DNA of 5,653 bases, taken from Microcaldota archaeon. Lineage in GTDB: Archaea > Micrarchaeota > Micrarchaeia > Micrarchaeales > Micrarchaeaceae. The number at the start of each line of letters is the position of its first letter. The first letter of the stretch is position 1. The stretch spans positions 1 through 5,653 of the forward strand of contig DAHWIS010000077.1 in assembly GCA_027344745.1 (NCBI GenBank). The letters are read 5' to 3'. Made by a program: the position numbers and the translations under genes. The notes beneath the pieces are model-generated. The model had not been told where the DNA came from. It saw only the letters and a list, made by a program, of their open reading frames with translations, and did not search any database. This document shows, one piece after another, positions 1 through 5,472 of the stretch.

Positions 1-31
1 GCAGTTGACCGTAGGCTTATCAGATGATCGC

Positions 32-1468
32 ATGGCAAGGCCGAAATATATCAAACTCGAACATATGATGCACCCAAAGAGCGTAGCCATAATCGGGGCT
101 TCGTCCAACCCCGATAAGGTAGGCCACATAATACTGCAAAACTACATGGATGTAGGTTTTTCCGGAAAGCTTTATCCGGTAAACATAAACGCGGAAGGCG
201 ACATTTTGGGCCTTAAATCATACAAAAGGATAAATGACGTTAAGGATGCCGTAGATCTCGCAGTCATAGCGGTACCTGCGGCAATTGTGCCGTCGATATT
301 GGAGGAATGCGGCAAGGCAGGGGTTAAAAGCGCCGTAGTAGTCAGCGGAGGGTTTGCTGAGGTGGGCGAAGTAGATTTGCAGGAGCGCCTTGCCAAGGTA
401 GCGGAAAAATATTCGATGCCCGTGCTCGGGCCGAATTGTTTAGGCATAATGGATCCGCGTGCTAGGATAGATACACTTTTTTTACCGACCTTCAAGCTGG
501 ATAGGCCCAGCATAGGAGGGGTAAGCTTCGTATCGCAGAGCGGTGCGGTAGGCAGCACAATATTAGATCTAATAGCGCACGAGGGGTTCGGGTTGGCGCG
601 CTTCATATCATACGGCAATGCCACGGTAGTCGACGAAGTCGATATATTGAATTACCTTGCCGAAGACGATGATACTAAGGTTATAATATTTTACTTAGAG
701 GGAGCCAAGAGAGGCAGGGACTTCATAGAAATTGCGAAAACGACCACGCTGAAGAAACCGGTTGTTATAATTAAAGGGGGTAAAACCCACGAGGGTGCCA
801 AAGCGGCGCAGTCCCATACCGCATCGCTTGCCGGGAGCTACCAGGTATACGAGGCGATATTCAGGCAGTTCGGCTTTACCATAGCGAACGACCTTGACGA
901 GCTGCTATTCTTCGGGAAGATATTTGACACTCAGCCTTTGTGCAAAGGCAACCGCGTAGCAATAATAACCAACGGCGGAGGCACAGGCGTATTAGCGACA
1001 GACGGTTTATATGAAAACGGATTGCAGGTGGCTTCGCTGTCCGATCAATCAAATAAGGCATTGAGAAAGGCGATGCCGCCAATAGTGAACATAAGGCTGC
1101 CCATGGATATGGCTGGCGATGCGGACGACAAAAGATTCGGCGCAGCATTGGATATAATATCGAATGACCCGGGAGTCGATGCAATAATGGTCATTGCTTT
1201 GTTCCAGACCCCGGGTGCAGATTCGCGTGTCGCAGCCTCGCTTATACACTACGGTTCGTCTATGAAAAAACCAATGGTAGTAGTCAGCCCGGGAGGCAGT
1301 TATACAGAGGTGCACAAACGGATGATGGAGAGTTCAGGGGTGCCGGTATACGATTCCCCGGAGACAGCTGCAAAAGCGCTCAAAGCACTTATCGACTATT
1401 CGAATTACCTTGAAAACGCAAGGAAGCTCTACGCCAGCGGCAATGTGCGGGGGAAACGCCCAGGCTAA
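32..1468 (+). CDS. acdA: ADP-forming acyl-CoA (acetate-CoA) synthetase, alpha subunit
   Basis: This cytosolic enzyme subunit, with an ATP-grasp beta subunit, converts acyl-CoA, ADP and phosphate to free acid, CoA and ATP, a main route of substrate-level ATP formation in many archaea. Numbered from the ATG at 32 (478 aa): a CoA-binding Rossmann domain starts with PKSVAIIGAS (15-24) and includes GPNCLG (133-138). A succinyl-CoA-synthetase-like domain includes SFVSQSGAVG (165-174), YLEG with Glu223, and SHTASLAG with His262, which aligns with the phosphorylated histidine of the family. A third domain starts near NGGGTG (314-319). The length matches stand-alone alpha subunits, so no beta domain is fused. 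I chose ATG 32 because AGATGATC (22-29) is one base off the archaeal SD and lies at the usual distance; an in-frame TTG at 5 would add nine residues. No stop lies upstream inside the window, so an earlier start cannot be excluded. The exact acid substrate cannot be read from sequence. Confidence 0.9.
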   Translation: MARPKYIKLEHMMHPKSVAIIGASSNPDKVGHIILQNYMDVGFSGKLYPVNINAEGDILGLKSYKRINDVKDAVDLAVIAVPAAIVPSILEECGKAGVKSAVVVSGGFAEVGEVDLQERLAKVAEKYSMPVLGPNCLGIMDPRARIDTLFLPTFKLDRPSIGGVSFVSQSGAVGSTILDLIAHEGFGLARFISYGNATVVDEVDILNYLAEDDDTKVIIFYLEGAKRGRDFIEIAKTTTLKKPVVIIKGGKTHEGAKAAQSHTASLAGSYQVYEAIFRQFGFTIANDLDELLFFGKIFDTQPLCKGNRVAIITNGGGTGVLATDGLYENGLQVASLSDQSNKALRKAMPPIVNIRLPMDMAGDADDKRFGAALDIISNDPGVDAIMVIALFQTPGADSRVAASLIHYGSSMKKPMVVVSPGGSYTEVHKRMMESSGVPVYDSPETAAKALKALIDYSNYLENARKLYASGNVRGKRPG

Positions 1469-1471
1469 CAC

Positions 1472-1477
1472 AGGAGG
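1472..1477 (+). promoter_or_regulatory. Strong Shine-Dalgarno site without an obvious gene
   Basis: A perfect AGGAGG lies 5 bases before an ATG at 1483, just after the stop codon of the synthetase alpha gene. It is as strong as any SD in the window, yet the frame it serves is only 23 codons long. The placement suggests that a following cistron is, or once was, translated here. Confidence 0.5.
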
Positions 1478-1482
1478 CATTA

Positions 1483-1554
1483 ATGAAAATGAAACATGCA
1501 TTACGCACCAATGGCCATGGGATACAGAAAGAGTTAAATATTTTTAACTTTTAA
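1483..1554 (+). CDS. Possible 23-residue mini-ORF after the synthetase gene
   Basis: ATG at 1483 opens a frame of 23 codons ending in TAA at 1552-1554. It is preceded by AGGAGG at ideal spacing and lies 14 bases after the upstream stop. The product would be small and basic at its start (MKMKHALRTNGHG) with a short hydrophobic end (LNIFNF). I recognise no family, and it does not resemble the N-terminus of the ADP-forming synthetase beta subunit, which would be the expected next gene. It may be a genuine micropeptide, a leader, or the decayed start of a lost gene. The 3' end runs through an inverted repeat and T-rich tracts that look like non-coding sequence, which argues against a conserved protein. 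Confidence 0.22.
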   Translation: MKMKHALRTNGHGIQKELNIFNF

Positions 1555-1570
1555 CGTTAGACTTAAATAG
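1528..1570 (+). promoter_or_regulatory. Candidate TATA-box region for the ribosomal/ftsY operon
   Basis: Two TATA-like boxes occur in the spacer before rps19e: TTAAATAT (1534-1541), preceded by the purine-rich AAAGAG (1528-1533) as a BRE-like element, and CTTAAATA (1562-1569). Initiation about 25 bases downstream would give leaders of roughly 45 to 75 bases. The spacer is the only sizeable non-coding gap upstream of the cluster. Which box is used cannot be decided by eye. Confidence 0.4.
1532..1549 (+). repeat. Perfect 7-bp inverted repeat, then T-rich tracts; possible terminator or operator
   Basis: AGTTAAA (1532-1538) and TTTAACT (1543-1549) are exact reverse complements around a 4-base TATT centre. 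The T-runs TTTTT (1541-1545) and TTTT (1549-1552) lie in and after it, and a palindrome TAACGTTA follows at 1552-1559. It lies between two transcription units. T-rich runs are typical of archaeal terminators, while the symmetry would also suit a dimeric regulator acting on the rps19e promoter. The stem is AT-rich and weak, so chance is possible. Confidence 0.35.
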
Positions 1571-1639
1571 ATTTACACCTATTTCCTAAGTGAATCTGCA
1601 AAGTAGATATTTAGAGGTATTTATCAATAGAGGGATTGA

Positions 1640-2050
1640 ATGGCTAATGTATATGATGTTAAGGCGGCGGACCTTGTCCACAAGGCTGCGGATATGCTCA
1701 AAGAGAAGATAAAGAAACCGGAATATGTAGACTTCGTCAAATCTGGCGCCGGCAAGGAGAGGCCTCCGGAAGACCCGGACTTTTGGTATGTCAGGAGCGC
1801 GTCGATATTGAGGCAGGTTTACCTGAACGGACCCATAGGCGTATCGAAGCTTAAGATAAGGTATGGGAACAGAAAGGCGCACACGGTGCACAGGAAGCAT
1901 ATGGTACCTGCAGGAGGCAGCATAATAAGGAATTCTTTCAAGCAGCTTGAAGAAGCCAAGCTTGTCAAGAGAACGCCGTCCGGGAGGGTTATAACGCCCG
2001 AGGGTAAATCGTTCCTGGATAAGATTTCAAAGGAGATCGTAGGAAATTAA
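1640..2050 (+). CDS. rps19e: 30S ribosomal protein S19e
   Basis: A small-subunit ribosomal protein shared by archaea and eukaryotes; the eukaryotic homologue is needed for 40S maturation. The 136-residue product has the family signature KERPPEDPDFWYVR (39-52), followed by SASILRQVY, the winged-helix region with GPIGVSKLKIRYG (64-76), GGSIIRN (92-98), and GRVITPEGKSFLDK (115-128) near the C-terminus. It is full length and basic, with no gaps against my memory of the family. The ATG at 1640 is preceded by a GAGGGA SD-like stretch at 1630-1635, and the protein start MANVYDVKAADL agrees with the usual start of S19e. It is the first gene of an eight-gene same-strand cluster and so probably lies next to its promoter. 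Confidence 0.97.
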   Translation: MANVYDVKAADLVHKAADMLKEKIKKPEYVDFVKSGAGKERPPEDPDFWYVRSASILRQVYLNGPIGVSKLKIRYGNRKAHTVHRKHMVPAGGSIIRNSFKQLEEAKLVKRTPSGRVITPEGKSFLDKISKEIVGN

Positions 2051-2058
2051 TCCTAGGT

Positions 2059-2080
2059 AGGAGGATAAGGCGTAGGTGAT
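2059..2080 (+). promoter_or_regulatory. Tandem Shine-Dalgarno motifs before the PDCD5-like gene
   Basis: The 36-base gap after rps19e holds AGGAGG (2059-2064) and then AGGTGAT (2074-2080). The second lies 6 bases from the ATG at 2087 and is the better placed site. The first has no matching start: the only nearby candidate, GTG at 2076, opens a short frame without protein-like composition. The extra motif may be a spare ribosome landing site in a purine-rich leader. Confidence 0.45.
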
Positions 2081-2086
2081 TACATT

Positions 2087-2404
2087 ATGGCAGGCCCACA
2101 GGCACAGCATGATCCGGAAACAGATAAGGATATGCGAAAGGCAATTTCAAAAATGTACAAGCAGGCGCAACAGGAGCAGCAGATTAAAGCTTTGATGAGG
2201 CAGATACTCGATGCGCAGGCGTATGAAAGAATGATGAATATAAAAGCTTCGAACGGCGAGCTTTACATGCAGTTGGCGCAGGTAATGATATCGCTTGTGC
2301 AGTCAAGGCAGGTAAATGGCCTGATAAGCGAACAGCAGTTCCTGTCGATACTCAGGAAGGTAATGCCAAGGCACGAGCCGAAGGTTGAATTCAAGCACAA
2401 ATAG
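2087..2404 (+). CDS. DNA-binding protein of the PDCD5/TFAR19 family
   Basis: This is a small helical-bundle protein of the family that includes human PDCD5. Archaeal members are annotated as DNA-binding proteins, but their role is poorly defined; constant linkage to ribosomal genes hints at a link with translation. The 105-residue product has a charged, Gln-rich N-terminal part (EQQIKALM), the family hallmark RQILDAQAYERMMNIK (38-53), a second helix with ELYMQLAQVMISLVQ (58-71), a turn ending in NGLISEQQFLSILRKVMP (77-94), and a short basic tail (FKHK). The order of helices and the conserved RQIL and ER pairs fit the family well. ATG 2087 is fixed by a strong AGGTGAT SD six bases upstream. 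It has no paralogue in the window and shows no truncation. Confidence 0.93.
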   Translation: MAGPQAQHDPETDKDMRKAISKMYKQAQQEQQIKALMRQILDAQAYERMMNIKASNGELYMQLAQVMISLVQSRQVNGLISEQQFLSILRKVMPRHEPKVEFKHK

Positions 2405-2412
2405 GTAATCAT

Positions 2413-2577
2413 ATGTCTAAAAAAGATTTGGAAAAAAAGAGGAAATTGGGAAAACAGATCAAAAGGGCGAGACGAATCCCTTTACTTGCGACGCTTAGGA
2501 CGCATAGGAGCATACAGTTCAACCTGTTCAACAGGGACTGGAGGAAGACCAAACTTAGGTCCAAGATAAAGGTGTAA
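2413..2577 (+). CDS. rpl39e: 50S ribosomal protein L39e
   Basis: L39e is one of the smallest ribosomal proteins and lines the peptide exit tunnel in archaea and eukaryotes. The frame starts at ATG 2413 and ends with TAA at 2575-2577, giving 54 residues beginning MSKKDLEKKRKLGKQ. It shows the family pattern: a Lys-rich N-terminal helix, IKRARRIPLLATLRTHRSI in the middle (16-34), and the C-terminal RDWRKTKLR (41-49), where the invariant Trp43 sits. More than a third of the residues are Lys or Arg, as expected for an RNA-embedded protein. It is a few residues longer than the usual 51 because of the IKV end. The SD AGGT overlaps the TAG stop of the preceding gene, and the next gene begins 2 bases after its own stop, so translation is probably coupled. 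Confidence 0.95.
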   Translation: MSKKDLEKKRKLGKQIKRARRIPLLATLRTHRSIQFNLFNRDWRKTKLRSKIKV

Positions 2578-2579
2578 TT

Positions 2580-2975
2580 ATGGCAAATAGGATACTCACT
2601 ATAAATCTCAGAAGATACTTAGTCACGCAGCCCAGGAATAAAAGGCAAAAGAAGGCTACGCGTTACGTACGCGAGAGGATTGCACACTATACAAAGGTGC
2701 CTGAAGAGAACGTCAAACTAGATATGTCGTTGAATTCGCTAATAGTGAAGAGGCACGCGAAGAGCATGATGCCGCTGAAGCTCGACATAAGCATAGAGGG
2801 TGGCAACGCAACGGCGATGCCTTTCGTTGAGAAAGCCGCAGCAGCCGGCAGTGCGCCAAAGCCTAATGCCAAGAAAAAGGATGCCAGAGCGGATAAAGAC
2901 GCAAAAGCGGCGGGCGTGCAGGAAAAAGGAGTAGGTAAGGAACCGGTTAAATCAACTCCTCCGAAGAAGCAATAA
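2580..2975 (+). CDS. rpl31e: 50S ribosomal protein L31e with Ala/Lys-rich C-terminal extension
   Basis: L31e lies near the peptide exit of the large subunit and contributes to the docking area for nascent-chain factors. Residues 1-84 form the family core: RILTINLRRYLVTQPRNKRQKKATRYVRERI (4-34), then the VPEENVKLDMSLNSLIVKRHAK segment (40-61) and the strand PLKLDISIEGG (65-75). Residues 85-131 are a low-complexity tail rich in Ala, Lys, Gly and Pro with no aromatic residues. It is probably disordered and makes the protein clearly longer than the usual 80-95 residues. The frame remains open with codon use like its neighbours, so the tail is not an obvious frameshift product. AGGTG (2570-2574), inside the end of rpl39e, is the SD and sets ATG 2580. 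The gap to rpl39e is 2 bases. Confidence 0.93.
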   Translation: MANRILTINLRRYLVTQPRNKRQKKATRYVRERIAHYTKVPEENVKLDMSLNSLIVKRHAKSMMPLKLDISIEGGNATAMPFVEKAAAAGSAPKPNAKKKDARADKDAKAAGVQEKGVGKEPVKSTPPKKQ

Positions 2976-2998
2976 TTTTAAGTTTTATGGTAATATGA

Positions 2999-3670
2999 AT
3001 GGGCGTTGCCAAATATGCGATCAATGGCAGCAGCTTCGTTGGCGCATTCGTATCGATAACAGAGAATTACGCTTTTACGGGCAGGAATCTCACCAAGAGC
3101 AGCAAGGCAATATTGGACGAGGTGCTGGGCATCAAGCGCATCGAATTTTCCGTAATGGGATTTGACATGATAGGCATATTCGCTAAAGCGAACTCCAACG
3201 GCATAGTATTCTCAAACATGATTGAGGACAGCGAATTGGAAGCCTATAAAAAATTTGGATTGGATATTGGCATAAGCGTGCTGGAAAGCGGCCTGAACGC
3301 CATAGGCAATAACATACTTGCGAACGATAGGATAGCGCTCGTCAATCCCGAATACAGCAAGGAAGAGATAAATAGCATAGCTGAGACATTAGACGTTGAG
3401 GCCATTCCCATTAGCATAGGGGGATTCAAGACCGTAGGCGCGAATAACATACTCACAAACAAGGGCATGGTTATAAACAACAGGTGCACGGAAGAAGAAA
3501 AAGAACATATAGACGGCATAACCGGATTTGAATCTTCAACGGCTACCGCAAACCTGGGGTCTGTCAACATCGGGTTGTCCGCAGTGGCCAATTCGAAGGG
3601 CCTTGTGGTGGGCGATGAAACTACAGGATTTGAGCTCGCAAGGATGATGGACGCATTGGATATTAAATAG
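2999..3670 (+). CDS. eif6: Translation initiation factor 6 (aIF6), ribosome anti-association factor
   Basis: aIF6 binds the large ribosomal subunit and keeps it from joining the small one prematurely. The 223-residue product shows the fivefold internal repeat of the pentein-like fold. Related segments with a G..AN..G pattern occur at about 11-29 (SSFVGAFVSITENYAF), 54-73 (GFDMIGIFAKANSNGIVF), 98-116 (GLNAIGNNILANDRIAL), 142-160 (GFKTVGANNILTNKGMVI) and 188-205 (SVNIGLSAVANSKGLVVG). The C-terminal DETTGFELARMMDAL is also typical. A TGA at 2996-2998, in frame directly before ATG 2999, fixes the start. Unlike its neighbours it has no good SD, only a GGTAAT-like stretch. An AT-rich TTTTAAG at 2976-2982, about 20 bases upstream, raises the chance of an internal promoter with a very short leader, though the distance is slightly small. 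Confidence 0.95.
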   Translation: MGVAKYAINGSSFVGAFVSITENYAFTGRNLTKSSKAILDEVLGIKRIEFSVMGFDMIGIFAKANSNGIVFSNMIEDSELEAYKKFGLDIGISVLESGLNAIGNNILANDRIALVNPEYSKEEINSIAETLDVEAIPISIGGFKTVGANNILTNKGMVINNRCTEEEKEHIDGITGFESSTATANLGSVNIGLSAVANSKGLVVGDETTGFELARMMDALDIK

Positions 3671-3679
3671 GTGTTTTGA

Positions 3680-3853
3680 ATGAAATTTAGCGTAGAAGGA
3701 TTTGTAGCAAGAAAGGGCATAAAGAAGTTCAAGATGGAGGCCGAGGCAACCAACGAGAAGCATGCAACAGCACTGATAATAACTAGGATAGGAAGCAAGC
3801 AGGGAGTTAAGAAAAACGCCATAAGAATAGAATCCGTAAAGAAGGTGGATTAA
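3680..3853 (+). CDS. rpl18a: 50S ribosomal protein L20a (L18Ae/LX)
   Basis: This is the short archaeal version of eukaryotic L18a/L20A, also called LX, a large-subunit protein. The frame from ATG 3680 to TAA 3851-3853 encodes 57 residues. The start MKFSVEGFVAR, the central AEATNEKHATALIITRIGS and the end KQGVKKNAIRIESVKKVD follow the family layout: an N-terminal strand, a helix with an acidic/His motif (E26, H28), the conserved IGSK.GVKRN-type turn (37-46), and a last strand IRIESV. AGGTG (3669-3673) overlaps the TAG stop of eif6 and lies 6 bases before the ATG; a GTG at 3671 is ruled out by an immediate stop. The next gene begins one base after its own stop. This position between eif6 and prefoldin alpha is common in archaea and supports the call. 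Confidence 0.93.
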   Translation: MKFSVEGFVARKGIKKFKMEAEATNEKHATALIITRIGSKQGVKKNAIRIESVKKVD

Positions 3854-3854
3854 A

Positions 3855-4286
3855 ATGGCTGAAAACCCGAAGCCAAACGCCCAAAGCAAGGAAGAGATGC
3901 AGGCTACGCTGAATTACCTGCGCGAACAGTACCAGAACCAGTATTTTGAGGTCGGACAGGCACTCAACGCAGCCTTGGAAACGCTTACCGATATGAATAA
4001 TGCCAGGGCAACGCTCGAAAAGGCCGATTTCGTAAGCAACAGAGAGTTGTTGACGCCCCTAGGGCGATACGCTTACGCAAAAGCCAAACTCTCCGATGTG
4101 GACTCGGCCGTAGTAAACGTAGGCGCAAATTATTTCCTAGAGTATACCATAGACGATGCAAAGGCGTTCATAAGCGGGTTGTTGGACAGGCAGACCAAGC
4201 TCATAAACCAGTTGATGAAAAGCAAGGGAGAATTGGAAAACGCATTGATTGATGTTACTGCAAGAATGGATAAATTGATGGAGTAA
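3855..4286 (+). CDS. pfdA: Prefoldin alpha subunit
   Basis: Prefoldin is an ATP-independent cytosolic chaperone, a hexamer of two alpha and four beta subunits. It holds unfolded chains between its coiled-coil arms and passes them to the thermosome. The 143-residue product has a long N-terminal helix (about 12-57), the central beta-hairpin region that builds the hexamer body, with LLTPLGRYAYAKAKLSDVDSAVVNVGANYFLEYTIDDA (65-102), and a long C-terminal helix (103-143) with heptad-like hydrophobic spacing. The TPLG motif and two hairpins identify it as alpha rather than the shorter beta type. The SD GGTG lies inside the last codons of the preceding gene, and the gap is one base, so coupling is likely. 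The beta subunit is not in this window. The first ten residues are polar and probably flexible. Confidence 0.93.
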   Translation: MAENPKPNAQSKEEMQATLNYLREQYQNQYFEVGQALNAALETLTDMNNARATLEKADFVSNRELLTPLGRYAYAKAKLSDVDSAVVNVGANYFLEYTIDDAKAFISGLLDRQTKLINQLMKSKGELENALIDVTARMDKLME

Positions 4287-4294
4287 GTGTGCCC

Positions 4295-5470
4295 ATGTTT
4301 GATGAATTGAAGAAAAGGCTCTCTAGCGCAATAAAAGGCATGGTCAGGAAGGAAGAGGATGAAATAGGAAAACCGCCAGAAGAGCATGGCGATGCCGAAA
4401 ACGAAAACCAAAAACAGGGTTCTGCGGGCGCAGTAGCCCACATAGAAAATGCAATCGAGACTGACAAACCGATTGACGCGCAAAAGGAAAATACCCACGT
4501 AGCAACAACAGAGCGCGATGGCAAGCAGGCTGCTGGAAGGGCGCATGACGGCAGGGAGGCAATAAAGATCTCGCTAAGCACGAAGATAAAGGGCAAGATC
4601 GTGGGATCGGTCGCATTGAACAACGACGACATAGCGCATTTTCTTGAAGTGCTCCGGGTGTCGATGCTCGAATCCGATGTGGCATATGATACAACCGAGG
4701 AATTCATAGGCATGCTTGACAGAAAGCTGCACTTGCTTAGGTTCGACTCGAGGAATCTGTCGAGCAGCATGATAGGCGCAGTCCGCGAGTCGCTGCTCGA
4801 AATACTGAATAAGAACCAAGCGCACATGAATCTCGATAAATTGATAAACGATTCTATAAGCAGTGGTAAAACCCCAGTGAGGATTCTTTTTCTCGGGCCC
4901 AACGGAGCCGGAAAAACTACAATGATTGCCAAACTAGCGCATATGCTAAAATCTAAGGGGATAAGCTGCGCCATGTCGGCAAGCGACACATTCAGGGCGG
5001 CGGCGATAGAACAGACCGAATTCCATGCGAACAGGGTAGGCGTGCCTGTGATAAAGGGGAGTTATGGCGCAGATCCTGCAAGCGTCGCGTTTGATGCGAT
5101 AGCGTATGCAAAATCACACAGGATAAACGTGGTATTGATAGACACCGCAGGAAGGCAGGAAACCAACAAGAACTTGATCAGCGAGATACAGAAGATATCC
5201 AGGATTACCGAACCCGATGCAACGATATTCATAGGCGAGAGCACTTCCGGAAATAGAATAGCCGAGCAGATAAACGAGTTCAGCAAATCCATAAAGATAG
5301 ATGGGATTATACTTACAAAACTCGATTGCGACGCTAAAGGAGGAAGTGCGGTATCGATATCCGATATTACCGGCATACCCATACTCTTCTTTGGCACAGG
5401 CGAATCGTATGATGCATTAGTAGAATACAGGCCGGAATTTGTAGCTGACGCTGTACTGCCGAATAATTGA
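4295..5470 (+). CDS. ftsY: Signal recognition particle receptor FtsY
   Basis: FtsY is the membrane-associated GTPase that binds the SRP-ribosome complex and delivers nascent membrane and secreted proteins to the Sec translocon. Numbered from ATG 4295 (391 aa): a short amphipathic start MFDELKKRL, then a charged, probably disordered acidic A region to about 85, the four-helix N domain to about 190, and the SRP-type GTPase G domain. Visible motifs are the P-loop GPNGAGKTT (201-209), DTFRAAAIEQ (231-240), DTAGRQETNKNL (283-294), TKLD with CDAKGG (341-350) and the closing GTGE (367-370). At 314-320 it reads GESTSGN where archaeal FtsY usually has a GDALAGN-like stretch. No membrane segment is present. 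A GTG at 4289 would add two residues. I prefer ATG 4295 because GGAG (4280-4283) is then at the same effective distance as other SDs here and MF(D/G)xLK is the usual start. It is the last gene of the cluster. Confidence 0.96.
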   Translation: MFDELKKRLSSAIKGMVRKEEDEIGKPPEEHGDAENENQKQGSAGAVAHIENAIETDKPIDAQKENTHVATTERDGKQAAGRAHDGREAIKISLSTKIKGKIVGSVALNNDDIAHFLEVLRVSMLESDVAYDTTEEFIGMLDRKLHLLRFDSRNLSSSMIGAVRESLLEILNKNQAHMNLDKLINDSISSGKTPVRILFLGPNGAGKTTMIAKLAHMLKSKGISCAMSASDTFRAAAIEQTEFHANRVGVPVIKGSYGADPASVAFDAIAYAKSHRINVVLIDTAGRQETNKNLISEIQKISRITEPDATIFIGESTSGNRIAEQINEFSKSIKIDGIILTKLDCDAKGGSAVSISDITGIPILFFGTGESYDALVEYRPEFVADAVLPNN

Positions 5471-5472
5471 CT

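Noticed and set aside
172..624. Minus-strand open frame of 150 codons
   Set aside because: It overlaps the CoA-binding domain of the synthetase alpha subunit on the other strand, and its translation lacks any recognisable domain.
1586..1900. Minus-strand open frame of 104 codons covering the promoter region and rps19e start
   Set aside because: It is antisense to the conserved S19e signature, with no SD and no family resemblance.
3244..3822. Minus-strand open frame of 192 codons with many hydrophobic residues
   Set aside because: It lies opposite eif6 and rpl20a, both clearly real. The Leu/Ser-rich content is the usual antisense shadow of these codons.
4255..4989. Minus-strand open frame of 244 codons resembling a membrane protein
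   Set aside because: It is antisense to ftsY, whose motifs are unmistakable. Hydrophobic runs arise from reversed Lys/Glu/Asp-rich codons, and it has no SD or promoter.
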